DNA of 57,694 bases from Vibrio cholerae (GTDB lineage Bacteria; Actinomycetota; Actinomycetes; Actinomycetales; Micrococcaceae): the NCBI GenBank assembly GCA_009728235.1, contig WNZI01000019.1:1-57694 (forward strand), in the 5' to 3' direction. Under the pieces are notes generated by a model, which was not told where the DNA came from, searched no databases, and worked only from the letters and a program-made list of their open reading frames with translations. Position numbers and translations under genes: made by a program. Below, piece by piece: positions 35,376 to 45,149 of the stretch (position 1 is the stretch's first letter; each line of letters begins with the position of its first letter).

Positions 35376-38195
35376 CTAGAAGCGGAAAGCTAGATCGGAC
35401 TTGTCGATTAGCCGATGAGCTACCAGCTGCAGGAACTCCATCGTGATGACATCAGAAACGACAACTTCGCTCTCTGGACTCAAGCGAGCCACGTCTGCGA
35501 TTCGCAGCATCACGGTTGAGTCGCTGATTTGTTCCAGGAGGGAAGCTGAGAGCGCTGGTGGGCTGAACATGATGAGGCCACTCGTTCCGTCAGCTCCACG
35601 ATTCCGCATAGTTGTCGCTTGCCCCAGCCCGTCCTTAAACTCCTCGAGTAGTGCAGCGTCGACCTCGTCCAACTCCTCGAAGTCTGTAGTAGAGGCAAGG
35701 AGTTTTTCGACTGTCTCGTAGTGCTCAGACAGGAAAGACATAACCGATTCGAAGCTAGGCGTAGACAGGTCCTGCGAATCGGTTGAGCCAGTACCTTCGA
35801 GCTGAGGAAGGTTCTGTCGGCAGAAGGCAGGGATGGGGCCAACGTCTCCATCCGCCCATACACGCATAGTCGCAATTGTCCGCACCCTGACTGGGCCGCC
35901 AAGAGCGAGGTTGGTACGGAGAACGTCTTTGACAGAGTTAATTGATACAGGATCACTTTGCGTTGCCTCGTTTAGGGCTGCGATCAACCCAAGCTGAACT
36001 CCGTATCGACCCAAGAGTCGCATTGCTTCGTTGAGTAGTCGGCGTCTGATTTCGGGGACATTCGCGGCTACCCCGTAGAGCAGCATGTCGGCTGCCAGCC
36101 GCCCGCCCGGCATGGTTAGTTGGTTTACCACGTCTTTCTCATCTAGGGAGCTGATGATCCCCATCACTTGAGGTCGAAGCCAAGCCCGTTCTTTGATGAT
36201 TTTGGCTGCTGCGAAGAGCCATACGTTCCGCCAGTGGGAGCTTGGCGCCAGCCTCTCCAGCCGTTTCACTACAAGTTCATCCGATGCAGCGAGAAGGTAT
36301 CTTGACGCAGTGAACTCTTGAAAGCTCCGAAGCTCATACCCCCATCGGTCCGCACCAGCCTCGACGAGAAGCACCAGCCGGTCGGTGGCAAGAGACGTTA
36401 TCGATAAGGCCAGTCTCGCGGCTTCATCTTTCGAATACGTCTGTTCCTCGTGGAGGTAGGTAGTGGCTATGGCAGTCAGTTCTTCTTTTGAGATGTGGAT
36501 GTCTGCGTTACCAGCGCGTTCTGCGTCGCTGTGTAAACGGGCTCCGACAGAGTTGTGGATCGCTGTTATTTCGGAGCTTAACGTCGACATTTGTTCCCCT
36601 AGTCGGCCCTCCTTGTTGGACTCACGACGCAGCACGGTGTCGTAGTAGCTCTCGAAAAGCTCATGCCGCGTAGTAGGGGCCTTGACCTGATCACGCAGAA
36701 GGGACGCCATGATGCTCACCTGAAGAGGAGTATTGAGGAGCGCAGCCGTGGCAGCATCCTCTGCTGATCTCGTCAGGCGTTTTAGTACTTCACGTGCACT
36801 GTCCTCGTCGCCCGGGTACCGCGCTGCAACTAGTCTCGCGGCATACGCAAGGGCTTGGTCCTTATCGAGCGAGGCCAGCTTGTGCTCGGTAGGCTCAAGC
36901 ATGGTCAGGTCCCGGTCATAGCCTTGCTCGCGAGTTGTGGCAAGGATGTAGACGTCCGCACCAGCCTGGGCGACATCAGTTGTAAAGTCTGCAATCTTCT
37001 CGAGTAGGTTCTCGCGAGTGCTGGCGTCAGGTACCTCGTCCAATCCGTCGAGTACTACTACCCACGGCCATTTGCTCAGCCAAGAATTCAGCTGCTGAGG
37101 GGTGATTGTGGTTGACGTTCGCTCGGTCACAAGTTGTGCGATGTACCGGAGGATCGATACGTCCTTGCTGCCTGCAATCTCTTGGCTGTACTGGTTCAAG
37201 CGAATGTAGATTGGCCAGCGATGCATTACTGGTAACTCTAGGCCGATGGTTTTGAAGTGATTTTCGAGTGCTCCGATGAGTTGACGGGTTTGTTTGCTTT
37301 GTGTATCAACTGAGCCTTTGAGAATGGTTACTCGGTAGGCTTGGCAAATCATCTGTGTGATTGTCGATTTCCCTTGCCCTGGGCCTCCAATGATTACGGA
37401 ACTATTGTCCGTGGAGCTACCTTTCAATACACGATTGCCTGCCTGTATCAGAACCTTCCCGATAGGGTTTTTTCCGTCTTCTGGAAGGTTGCCCACAACT
37501 TTCTGAGACGGCAAATCGACCCCGATGTCGGAAATTTTTTCGGTCTCTGGCCCGCCCCCGGCGCGGGTCAGACGAACGTTCATCTGCGATCCGAGTTCCT
37601 TCGCAACAAAATTTTGCAGTGTTGCGAAGTCGTCTATCTTCTGAGTTGTATAGATTTCATTCAGCGTTGTGAGTAAATCTCCAACGGTTGTCACACCCAA
37701 GTAGGTCTGTCTTATACCAGGATGATTATCAAGGAGGCGAGATATATCCGTAGCGCTCCAAACCTGCCAGCCTTTTAGCTTTAGCGTTTCTGCATGCTGT
37801 CTCATCTTTGCGGAGACTCGGTCCCTCCCACCCTGTGAGGGGACACTACTCAGGTTGACGTTAGTGATGATGAGTAAGTTCTCCGGCCAACGTCCCCGCT
37901 TAGAGTCCTCGTCAACCCAGTCTTTGACCTCCTGCTGAATCTGACCAAGCAACCAGGTCACTTCATCGATGCCACCGGGGGATTTGTGCTTCGCCTGCGC
38001 AACGGTATAGCCCGTCCAAGATTTTTCAGTTCCATCGTCGTAAGGGAGAGGCAGGTGCCCCATATATGTCCATTCGCGGCCACCATCCTTGCCGCGCCCA
38101 TAGCTCTCGCCGCCGGGGCCAAACGCTGCGCCACAGAGAGCAACGGCCATCTGCTCAAAGGTTGTGGAGCCCATCCTGACGAGGTCATAGTCCAT
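35376..38195 (-). CDS. PD-(D/E)XK nuclease-NACHT NTPase, likely antiphage NLR-like protein
   Basis: The 939-residue protein has an N-terminal Mrr-like nuclease domain: an FEQMAVAL helix (13-20), then GRGKDGGREW with Asp37 and Glu41, then the Q-x-K triad AQAKHK (Gln67, Lys69). A helical linker leads to a NACHT core: Walker A IIGGPGQGKSTIT (268-280), Walker B VVVLDGLDEVPD (379-390) and the sensor ILATTREQ. From residue 500 on are winged and helical parts with no repeats I can see. This matches bacterial NACHT (bNACHT/NLR-like) proteins that sense phage and cut DNA or other targets. It stands alone, convergent with a tautomerase gene. Its base use is visibly more A/T-rich than its neighbours, which indicates transfer. 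Confidence 0.87.
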   Translation of the reverse strand: MDYDLVRMGSTTFEQMAVALCGAAFGPGGESYGRGKDGGREWTYMGHLPLPYDDGTEKSWTGYTVAQAKHKSPGGIDEVTWLLGQIQQEVKDWVDEDSKRGRWPENLLIITNVNLSSVPSQGGRDRVSAKMRQHAETLKLKGWQVWSATDISRLLDNHPGIRQTYLGVTTVGDLLTTLNEIYTTQKIDDFATLQNFVAKELGSQMNVRLTRAGGGPETEKISDIGVDLPSQKVVGNLPEDGKNPIGKVLIQAGNRVLKGSSTDNSSVIIGGPGQGKSTITQMICQAYRVTILKGSVDTQSKQTRQLIGALENHFKTIGLELPVMHRWPIYIRLNQYSQEIAGSKDVSILRYIAQLVTERTSTTITPQQLNSWLSKWPWVVVLDGLDEVPDASTRENLLEKIADFTTDVAQAGADVYILATTREQGYDRDLTMLEPTEHKLASLDKDQALAYAARLVAARYPGDEDSAREVLKRLTRSAEDAATAALLNTPLQVSIMASLLRDQVKAPTTRHELFESYYDTVLRRESNKEGRLGEQMSTLSSEITAIHNSVGARLHSDAERAGNADIHISKEELTAIATTYLHEEQTYSKDEAARLALSITSLATDRLVLLVEAGADRWGYELRSFQEFTASRYLLAASDELVVKRLERLAPSSHWRNVWLFAAAKIIKERAWLRPQVMGIISSLDEKDVVNQLTMPGGRLAADMLLYGVAANVPEIRRRLLNEAMRLLGRYGVQLGLIAALNEATQSDPVSINSVKDVLRTNLALGGPVRVRTIATMRVWADGDVGPIPAFCRQNLPQLEGTGSTDSQDLSTPSFESVMSFLSEHYETVEKLLASTTDFEELDEVDAALLEEFKDGLGQATTMRNRGADGTSGLIMFSPPALSASLLEQISDSTVMLRIADVARLSPESEVVVSDVITMEFLQLVAHRLIDKSDLAFRF

Positions 38196-38480
38196 GTGTC
38201 GATGCTACGGCGGGATGCTACTTCTGCTCGGCACGTCGAACGATGTAAGGGAGTAGGCGGGTATGAGGCTGAAAGGCATTATCGAGGCATCGGTAACGTC
38301 ACCGAATGTTAGAGGGTGGGCGCCCGCAACCCGGTCGCTCTGCGCCCGTGCAGATGACTTTGGGAAGTAGTGCAGGCGCCTTCGAGAATCGACAGCAGGT
38401 AGTCCCTACGGGGCTGCGGGATGGGCGTTTAGCCCGAACGATGAAAGCGGGCGCAGGGCCACCTGATCTGCAACACTGAT
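38196..38480. promoter_or_regulatory. Leader of the serine recombinase gene, possible res or attachment site
   Basis: The 285-bp gap between the divergent NACHT and recombinase genes has a GTAGTCCCTACGGGGCTGCGGGATG tract (split: GTAGTCCCTACGGGG then CTGCGGGATG) at about 38399. It resembles the TGTCCCG repeats further left. Sites of action of small serine recombinases usually lie just upstream of their own gene, so this is the best place for one. Confidence 0.4.
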
Positions 38481-39062
38481 GTGGTGGAGATCGGATATGC
38501 ACGCGTCTCAACCAGGGACCAGGACCTTACCTCCCAGCGAGAGGGCCTGATGGCGCTCGGGGTCGAGGCGGAGAACATCCACGTCGACCACGGATTCACA
38601 GGCACGAACCGGGCTCGCCCCGGACGGGGAGAAGCATTGGCATCCTGCCGCAGGGGAGACACCCTGGTCGTGACGAAACTCGACAGGCTGGCCCGTTCTT
38701 TACTCGACGCCCGCGAAATCGCCGATGAGCTCACCCGCAAAGGCGTCTCACTCAGTTTGGGTGGCAGCATCTATGACCCGACAGATCCGGTCGGCCGACT
38801 CCTCTTCAACGTCCTGGGGATAGTGGCCGAGTTCGAGTCCGACCTGGTCCGTGCCCGGACCCGTAGAGGAATGGCTGTCGCGAAAGCCAAGGGCCGGCTC
38901 CGCGGGAAGCAACCCGAGTTGTCCCACCACCAGCGGAAGCACCTCCTCAGCCTCGTCGATTCCGGCGAATACACCCGCGGCGAGATCGCTGAGTTGCTGG
39001 GCGTTTCCCGGACAACCGTGTACAGGGAGATTCAACGTCGATCCCGACCCGGAACTCAGTGA
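38481..39062 (+). CDS. Serine recombinase (resolvase/invertase family)
   Basis: The 193-residue enzyme has the catalytic Ser in GYARVSTRDQD (Ser10), the usual GFTGTNRARPG loop, TLVVTKLDRLARS, and IVAEFESDLVRARTRRGM. A C-terminal helix-turn-helix (RGEIAELLGVSRTTVYREIQRR) binds DNA. Small enzymes like this resolve or invert DNA at short sites. It starts with two GTG codons. It ends 33 bp before lldP, at the edge of the island, which suggests it took part in its insertion. Confidence 0.92.
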   Translation: MVEIGYARVSTRDQDLTSQREGLMALGVEAENIHVDHGFTGTNRARPGRGEALASCRRGDTLVVTKLDRLARSLLDAREIADELTRKGVSLSLGGSIYDPTDPVGRLLFNVLGIVAEFESDLVRARTRRGMAVAKAKGRLRGKQPELSHHQRKHLLSLVDSGEYTRGEIAELLGVSRTTVYREIQRRSRPGTQ

Positions 39063-39094
39063 CCTCCGCGCCAGGTGGGTCTCGACAATCGCCG

Positions 39095-40894
39095 TCAAGC
39101 CGTCCCGGACCGTTCGCCCGTCCGCACCTGCTCGGACATGTTCCTGCGCATCAGCCACCGGGCCAGAAGGGCCAGGCCGACGATGAGCAGGGCCAGGAGG
39201 ATGGTTCCCGGGTTGAAGCCGAGCCCGTAGATGAAGATGTAGGAGAGCGCGCCGCTCATGGCGCAGTAGTAGATCGTGACAAGGACGGTCTTCCGGAGCA
39301 GGTCCCCCTCACGACCGAGCAGGCCCACGGTGGCTGCGGCCGCGACGATGTTGTGGATGGCCACGGGGTTTCCGCCGGCTCCGCCTACGGCCTGAGCGGC
39401 CACGACCAGTTCGGGCGGCACACCGATACCAGCGCCCGTCGAAAACTGGAACTGCGCGAAGGTGAGGTTGGACACTGTGTTCGAGCCCGCAACGAAGGCT
39501 CCGAGCGCGCCGATCCACGGCGCGATCAGGGGCCAGGAGCTTCCCGAGACGGCAGCGGCGCCCTCCGCGAGAGTCACCGGCATGCTGGCCAGTCCGGAGT
39601 CGTTCAGGGCGGGGCCCGACTGGATGAGCACCCGCACCAGTGGAACGGCGAAGAGCAGAGCTGCTGCCGTGCCCGCCAGTTGGCGGCCGGAGATCGCAAA
39701 GCTCCGGGAGATCTCCGGACCCTTCATGCGGTGCAACATGAACGCGAAGCCGGACGCCAGGATGAGGAGGAACGCCGGAGAGTAGAAAGGCTGGATGGTG
39801 GTGGTGATCTCGGTTCCCAGGATCCCCGTGAAAGGGATCTGGATCCCCGTCAGGAACTCCTTCGCCGGCGCGATGACCCGGGAGGCCACCAGCAGGCTCG
39901 CCATCAGGACGTACGGGGCCCAGGCGCGCACCAGGCTCATGCGGGTCGAGATCTCTGTCGCTGCGGCCGGTTCGATGGTCCCCATCCAGCGGGCCGGCCA
40001 GTTCGAGCGCGGCCCGAACTGGAAGGTCTCCTTCGGCATCAGGAAACCGCGGCTGGACGTGAACATCACGAGGACCAGGCCGATGAGGCCTCCGAACAGC
40101 GACGGGAACTCCGGGCCCAGGAACCGGGCCACCAGCACGTAGGGCACGGTCATGGCGAGGGACGCGTAGACGGCGAACGGCCAGACGGCCAGACCGTCGC
40201 GGAACCGTCGCTGGGGGCCGAAGAACCCGGTGAGCATGGTCACGAGGATCAGCGGGATCAGCACGCCGACGATCGCGTGGAGGAGCGCTACGTTGAAGCC
40301 GATCTCCGAGATGAACTCGGGCATGCTGAGGCCCAGGACGCTCGCGCGTTCGGCCACTGCCGGATCGCCGCCCAGACCGTTCCCCACGCCGACGATGATC
40401 GGGGTGCCGACCGCTCCGAAGCTGACCGGGGTGCTCTGGATGATCAGACCGACCATGACCGCTGCCATCGCCGGGAAACCCATCGCCAGCAGGAGAGGCG
40501 CCACCACGGCGGCAGGGGTGCCGAACCCGGAGGCTCCTTCGATGAAGGAACCGAATAACCACCCGATGATGATGGCCTGCACCCGCCGGTCGGCGGAGAT
40601 GTTGTCGAAGCCCGCGCGGATGGTGGCCATGGCGCCACCCACCGTGAGGGTGGAGAGCAACAGCAGCGCTCCGAAGACGATGTAGAGGAGGGTGAGGGCC
40701 ACGATCAGACCCTCGATGGTCGCCGCCAGGACTCCAGTGAAGCTGACACGCCACACCACCAGCGCCACGACGACGGCGACCACGTAGCCCAGCGGCATGG
40801 CGTACTTCGCCGGCCAGCGGAAGCCCGCCAGGAGAACGCCCACCAGCAGGATGGGGGACAGAGCCAGGAGGCTCAGTACAGCGAGATTGTCCAT
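39095..40894 (-). CDS. lldP: L-lactate permease
   Basis: The 599-residue membrane protein has about 13 transmembrane helices and the LctP pattern: [24 protein letters not shown] and [24 protein letters not shown]. It takes up lactate or glycolate with protons. ATG at 40894 is preceded by GAAAGG. It is downstream of the GlcD-like oxidase on the same strand with a 61-bp gap. The C-terminus ends next to the island edge. Confidence 0.92.
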   Translation of the reverse strand: MDNLAVLSLLALSPILLVGVLLAGFRWPAKYAMPLGYVVAVVVALVVWRVSFTGVLAATIEGLIVALTLLYIVFGALLLLSTLTVGGAMATIRAGFDNISADRRVQAIIIGWLFGSFIEGASGFGTPAAVVAPLLLAMGFPAMAAVMVGLIIQSTPVSFGAVGTPIIVGVGNGLGGDPAVAERASVLGLSMPEFISEIGFNVALLHAIVGVLIPLILVTMLTGFFGPQRRFRDGLAVWPFAVYASLAMTVPYVLVARFLGPEFPSLFGGLIGLVLVMFTSSRGFLMPKETFQFGPRSNWPARWMGTIEPAAATEISTRMSLVRAWAPYVLMASLLVASRVIAPAKEFLTGIQIPFTGILGTEITTTIQPFYSPAFLLILASGFAFMLHRMKGPEISRSFAISGRQLAGTAAALLFAVPLVRVLIQSGPALNDSGLASMPVTLAEGAAAVSGSSWPLIAPWIGALGAFVAGSNTVSNLTFAQFQFSTGAGIGVPPELVVAAQAVGGAGGNPVAIHNIVAAAATVGLLGREGDLLRKTVLVTIYYCAMSGALSYIFIYGLGFNPGTILLALLIVGLALLARWLMRRNMSEQVRTGERSGTA

Positions 40895-40955
40895 CGGAAG
40901 GCCTTTCTGACCTGTTGCAGCGAGGGGAGAAGTAGCCCGGAGGCTCAGTGGTCCT

Positions 40956-42326
40956 TCAGATGGCCTTGCCCGGATTGAGGATGTTGTTCGGATCGAGGGC
41001 GCGCTTGATGCGGTGCTGGAGGTCACGGGAGACCTCGCCCACTTCCGCCTCGAACCAGTCACGCTTCAGCAGCCCCACTCCGTGTTCTCCGGTCAGGGTG
41101 CCTCCCAGGCTCTGGGCCAGCTCGAACATCCGACCCATCGCCAGCTTCGGGGCGCCATCGGTGATGGAATCCTGCTCGTCGACCACGATCATCGGGTGCA
41201 GGTTGCCGTCGGCCGCATGCGCCACGGTGTAGATGTCCACCCCCGTCTCCTCCGAGATGAGCTGGATCCCGGTGACCATCTCGGCCAACCGGTTGCGGGG
41301 CACGCCGACGTCCCCGATAGAGGTACGGCCGAGCTTCTCGAGCGAGGGGATCGCGTCCCGGCGGGCCTGGATCAGTGCCTCGGTCTGCAGGGGGTCGTCG
41401 GCGATCATGATGGAGTCCGCGAACGGTTCTATCGCCTTCAGGACGACGTCGCGCTCGAGCAGGGCTCCGAAGCCGTCCGTCTGCGCCAGCAGGAAAGCTT
41501 CCCCGCGTCGGCGGTGGTCGGTGCCCGTCGCGCGATCGATGGCGCCCAGGGTCGGTCCGTCCACGAGTTCGAGCACCGAGGGTGTGGCGCGTGCTGCCAC
41601 CACGGCCGAGGCCGCTGCCGCCGCTGCCGCCACGTCCGTGAAATAGGCGGCGAGGGTGGCTGTGGCGACGGGCGCAGGGCGCAGCCGGAGCGTTGCCTCG
41701 ACCACCACCCCGAGGGTTCCTTCGGAGCCGATGAACAGGGCGTTCATGTCGTAGCCGGTGACGGCCTTGATGGTCCGGGTCCCGGTGACCAGCACCCGGC
41801 CGTCGGCCAGGACGACGGTGAGGCTGAGGACCGATTCCCGTGTGACGCCGTACTTGGCGCAGCGCATGCCGCCGGCGTTGGTGGCGATGTTGCCGCCGAT
41901 GGAGCAGATGGCGGTGCTCGCCGGATCGGGAGCATAGAAGAGGCCGTGGGCGGCGGCAGCGGCGTTGAGGTCGGCATTCAGCACGCCCGGTTCGACGACC
42001 GCGATCTGCTCGACCGGATCGATCCGCAGGATCCTGTTCATGCGATGCACGTCCAGCACGACCTCCCCGGCTGCCGCAGCGGCCCCGGCGGCCAGCCCGG
42101 TGCCCGCACCACGCGGCACCACGGGAATCCCGTGCTCGTTCGCCAGCCTGAGGGTTTCGACCACGTCCCTGACCGATTCGGCCTGGACCACCCCGTCGGG
42201 CAGGGTCGACGGGGTGTAGCCGGAGCGGTCCGTTCGCACGAGCGCGAGCTCCACGGGATCCCGCGTGAAGCGCGGTAGCGCGGCAAGGACCTCGGACGGT
42301 CCGTAAGCAACGGTGTTGTGGGTCAT
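40956..42326 (-). CDS. GlcD-like FAD-linked oxidase (D-lactate or glycolate)
   Basis: The 456-residue enzyme has the FAD-binding VAO pattern: [33 protein letters not shown], and the C-terminal [11 protein letters not shown] with the catalytic-site His. GEHGVGLLK follows. It oxidises a 2-hydroxy acid and feeds electrons into the membrane chain. It is paired with lldP and the IclR gene upstream; the substrate could be D-lactate or glycolate. Confidence 0.92.
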   Translation of the reverse strand: MTHNTVAYGPSEVLAALPRFTRDPVELALVRTDRSGYTPSTLPDGVVQAESVRDVVETLRLANEHGIPVVPRGAGTGLAAGAAAAAGEVVLDVHRMNRILRIDPVEQIAVVEPGVLNADLNAAAAAHGLFYAPDPASTAICSIGGNIATNAGGMRCAKYGVTRESVLSLTVVLADGRVLVTGTRTIKAVTGYDMNALFIGSEGTLGVVVEATLRLRPAPVATATLAAYFTDVAAAAAAASAVVAARATPSVLELVDGPTLGAIDRATGTDHRRRGEAFLLAQTDGFGALLERDVVLKAIEPFADSIMIADDPLQTEALIQARRDAIPSLEKLGRTSIGDVGVPRNRLAEMVTGIQLISEETGVDIYTVAHAADGNLHPMIVVDEQDSITDGAPKLAMGRMFELAQSLGGTLTGEHGVGLLKRDWFEAEVGEVSRDLQHRIKRALDPNNILNPGKAI

Positions 42327-42437
42327 CGGTCGTCTCCTTTGACGTCGTGCATGTGCAATAGCCGGGCCCGCTGCAGGAGCGAATGTCGCCTTTGCGCCGG
42401 GCCGTCCCTGCGTCAGGCGGAGCGACCGCTATGTCGC

Positions 42438-42473
42438 TTCCACAAGGCGGAATAACGCTTCTACCTGACGGAA
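42438..42473. promoter_or_regulatory. Two TTC-N9-GAA sites between iclR and the GlcD-like gene
   Basis: TTCCACAAGGCGGAA at 42438-42452 and TTCTACCTGACGGAA at 42459-42473 share TTC-N9-GAA and are 21 bp apart, two helical turns. The first is nearly a palindrome (TTCCAC/GCGGAA), as at IclR sites. They lie about 112 bp before the GlcD-like start on the minus strand. Confidence 0.55.
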
Positions 42474-42609
42474 ACGCTAGGGGTGGAGGTGCTGGATGTC
42501 AATGGTGATGGCACTGCGACTGTAGTGCGGTGCCGCCAGTCGCCTCCAGGGCCTCCGCGGTCCTGCGTCAGCCGATGGCGCCTCCCCTCGGGCAGGTGGG
42601 AAGGGAAGT

Positions 42610-43374
42610 TCAGTCGGTGACGTTGAGGTCCGCAGAGATGGCCGCCGCCACGGCGTTCAACAGGGGGACCGCTCGCCGTCCGAAAGCGTCGTCGACCCGG
42701 GAGATGGGGCCGGAGACGGAGACGGCCGTCGGCGTGGGGGAACCGGGCACCGCGACGGCGAAGCACCGGACGCCGAGCTCCTGCTCCTGCTCGTCGATCG
42801 CGTATCCCCGCTCGCGCACCTCGGCCAACTCGGAAAGCAGCGCTTCGATCGAATCGATGCTCTTCTTAGTGGGCGTGGGCATGCCGGCTCGGAGGACGAT
42901 GCGTCGGACGGCGTCGTCGTCGAGCTGGGCGAGGATCGCCTTTCCCACGCCCGTGTCGTGCGTATGGGCGCGGCGACCCACCTCTGTGAACATGCGCATG
43001 GAGTGCAGCGATGGCACCTGCGCTATGTAGACCACCATGTCCGAGTCCAGCACGGCCATGTTGGCAGTCTCCCCGAGCGTGTCGACGAGGTGCTTGAGCT
43101 GCGGGCGGGCCAGAGTGCCCAGTTGTCTGTTGGCACCTTCCCCGAGGCGTATCAGCCGCGGGCCCAGGACGTACCTGCGGTTCGGCAGCTGGCGGACGTA
43201 GCCCTTGCCCACCAGTGTCCGGAGGAGGCGATGGATCGTGGGCAGGGGGAGATCGGTGGAGGCCGCGAGTTCGCTCAGGGTGACCTCACCACCGGCGTCG
43301 TTGATCAGCTCCAGGAGCTCGAAGACACGCTCGACCGATTGCACGCCCGCGCTCCTTGCCGGTGCCTCCGTCAT
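42610..43374 (-). CDS. IclR-family regulator of lactate/glycolate genes
   Basis: The 254-residue protein has a winged helix (AGGEVTLSELAASTDLPLPTIHRLLRTL, residues 26-53) and an effector-binding domain (GVGKAILAQL; DEQEQELGVRCFAVAV). Its target is probably the oxidase-permease pair downstream. ATG at 43374 follows AGGAG; the frame opens at 43638. Confidence 0.9.
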   Translation of the reverse strand: MTEAPARSAGVQSVERVFELLELINDAGGEVTLSELAASTDLPLPTIHRLLRTLVGKGYVRQLPNRRYVLGPRLIRLGEGANRQLGTLARPQLKHLVDTLGETANMAVLDSDMVVYIAQVPSLHSMRMFTEVGRRAHTHDTGVGKAILAQLDDDAVRRIVLRAGMPTPTKKSIDSIEALLSELAEVRERGYAIDEQEQELGVRCFAVAVPGSPTPTAVSVSGPISRVDDAFGRRAVPLLNAVAAAISADLNVTD

Positions 43375-43577
43375 CCCTGCTCCTGACATCATCTCTCTGC
43401 AGCATCGCCGCCCCGCTAAGCATATCCATATGGTGGAATCCGTCCGCGAGGTTGAACCACCGGGGACATTGGTTTCCCTCCTGCCCAGGTGGACGGCAGG
43501 CGCCGTCCTTCCGCAAGCTTTGCGCAAGAACCGGTGGATATCGCTCCGCGTCGCCGGGTCGTCGCTACCCTTGAACC

Positions 43578-44033
43578 GTGCCCAACCATCCGACTCTGCC
43601 TCCTCCTGATCAGCATCAGGACAGCGGGTCGGCACCACTCGAGAGCGATGCCGACCTCCTCGGGGGCGTGCCCGGACAGGCGGCTCCCCTCCTCGACACA
43701 GGTGTCCTTCGGGACATGGAGCGGGACTTCTCGGACCCCGGCGTCGTGCAGCGGTTCGCGCGCGATTTCTCGGTGAGCGTTCCGGAGAAGATCGACCGGT
43801 TGGACCGGGGCATCCGCGCCGGTGACCTGATCGGCGCTGTCGATGCCCTCACCGGAGTGGCGACATCGGCGGTGATGGTGGGTGCGACCAGGCTCAGCCA
43901 GGCCGCTCTCGCGACGCAACGGCTGATCGCCGGGAAAGGCCTCGAGGCCGCCGGTCGATCCGTCCCGCTGCTCCGCGTCTGTGCCGCGGACACGGTGCGA
44001 GAACTCCAGGACGTCTATCCGGGGCACCCGTAG
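43578..44033 (+). CDS. Hpt-like phosphotransfer-domain protein lacking the histidine
   Basis: The 151-residue product has a four-helix Hpt-like body (VLRDMERDFSDPGVVQRFARDF, DALTGVATSAVMVGATRLSQAA, split by line). The canonical H-x-L-K-G is D-A-L-T-G here, with Asp89 in the His position. It cannot be phosphorylated in the usual way; it may bind a response regulator or be a dead relative. It begins at GTG and is convergent with the response regulator gene 15 bp away. Confidence 0.7.
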   Translation: MPNHPTLPPPDQHQDSGSAPLESDADLLGGVPGQAAPLLDTGVLRDMERDFSDPGVVQRFARDFSVSVPEKIDRLDRGIRAGDLIGAVDALTGVATSAVMVGATRLSQAALATQRLIAGKGLEAAGRSVPLLRVCAADTVRELQDVYPGHP

Positions 44034-44048
44034 TTCGAGCGCCCTGCG

Positions 44049-44855
44049 TCAGGTCGGCGGTCGCGGCACGATCCGGAATCCCACTCCACGGACCGTGGTG
44101 ATCAGGTCCGAATCCGCTTGGAGCCTTGCCAGCTTCTGCCGCAGATTGGCGATGTGCACCTCGATGGCTCTCTCATCGGTGCGGCTGACGAAGTTGTACC
44201 CTCGGTAGTCCTTACCGCGTGAGACGCGCACCAGTTCTTCCTTGGTGCGTACTGCGCCTTTGCCGGCGATGAGTTCGTGCAGGAGATTGAACTCGGTCTT
44301 CGTGAGCGGGAGCTCGACGCCGGAGCAGGTCACCGACCTCGCCTGGCCATCAAGGACCAGGCTGCCGATCCGCACCAGGCTCTCGTCTCCGCCGCGATCA
44401 GCCGCGCTGGACTGCCTCTCGGGCGACGAGGCGACCTCGGACTCCCGTGGCTGCTGCTCCAGTGCGTCGCCCAGACGGGGCCGTCGGAGCATCGCGTCGA
44501 TGCGCGCCCGCAACTCCCGCGGTCGGAACGGCTTAAGCACGTAGTCGTCGGCTCCGGCCTGCAGAGCCGTGAGGACGTCCATCTCGTCCTGGCGTCCACT
44601 GAGGACGATGACGTAGCAGTCGCTGGTCGACCGGATCCGTCGCAGGACCTCGTAGCCGTCGATGTCGGGAAGACCGATGTCCAGCGTCACCACTGCGGGG
44701 TGCTCCTTGCGGATGACGTCGACCCCGTCCCGGCCCGTGGCCACCGCACTGACCTGGAACCCACCCTGCTCGAGGACCGCGCAGACGAGGTTGCGGATGT
44801 CGAGGTCGTCCTCGATGACGACCGCTGCGCGGCGGTCGGATGACGACTTATTCAT
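44049..44855 (-). CDS. OmpR/PhoB-family response regulator
   Basis: The 268-residue protein has a receiver domain: acidic pair ED at 15-17, phosphorylated Asp59 in VVTLDIGLPDIDG and Lys108 in YVLKPF. A Ser/Glu-rich linker of about 40 residues leads to a winged helix (LTKTEFNLLHELI, DERAIEVHIANLRQKL). No histidine kinase gene is next to it; the kinase must be elsewhere. The Hpt-like gene is convergent. Confidence 0.92.
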   Translation of the reverse strand: MNKSSSDRRAAVVIEDDLDIRNLVCAVLEQGGFQVSAVATGRDGVDVIRKEHPAVVTLDIGLPDIDGYEVLRRIRSTSDCYVIVLSGRQDEMDVLTALQAGADDYVLKPFRPRELRARIDAMLRRPRLGDALEQQPRESEVASSPERQSSAADRGGDESLVRIGSLVLDGQARSVTCSGVELPLTKTEFNLLHELIAGKGAVRTKEELVRVSRGKDYRGYNFVSRTDERAIEVHIANLRQKLARLQADSDLITTVRGVGFRIVPRPPT

Positions 44856-45149
44856 GCCAGGGCCCCCCGGGTGGACTGCTGACCCGGGTCGCGGGTCGCT
44901 GCGCTGCAGGCTGGGCTGCCTGCTTCTGGGGCGGAGGCTGGTGTGAGCTGACGTGTCCTAGGCATAATCCGTGGACCTGTTCCCTTCGGCGGCCCGGCTG
45001 ACCTCGTGGGTCCCGTGGCTTTGCGTCCCCGGCTCGCACCGGGTTTGCCCTTGTCGACGAGCGGCTGCCCGCCCGATGATATTAGCAACCCTCAGAGGTA
45101 CTTCCACGCCAGCTGCAAGCATCGGTTCCGGGGTGGGGCTGTTCGGGCT
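44856..45149. other. Gap with no recognised feature
   Basis: The 294-bp gap lies between the response regulator start and the LysR-type gene stop. Open frames have no support. I see no repeat or hairpin. Confidence 0.5.

Noticed and set aside
39059-40558. A 499-codon plus-strand frame opposite lldP
   Set aside because: It is an antisense frame of a high-GC membrane gene, rich in charged residues and without motifs.
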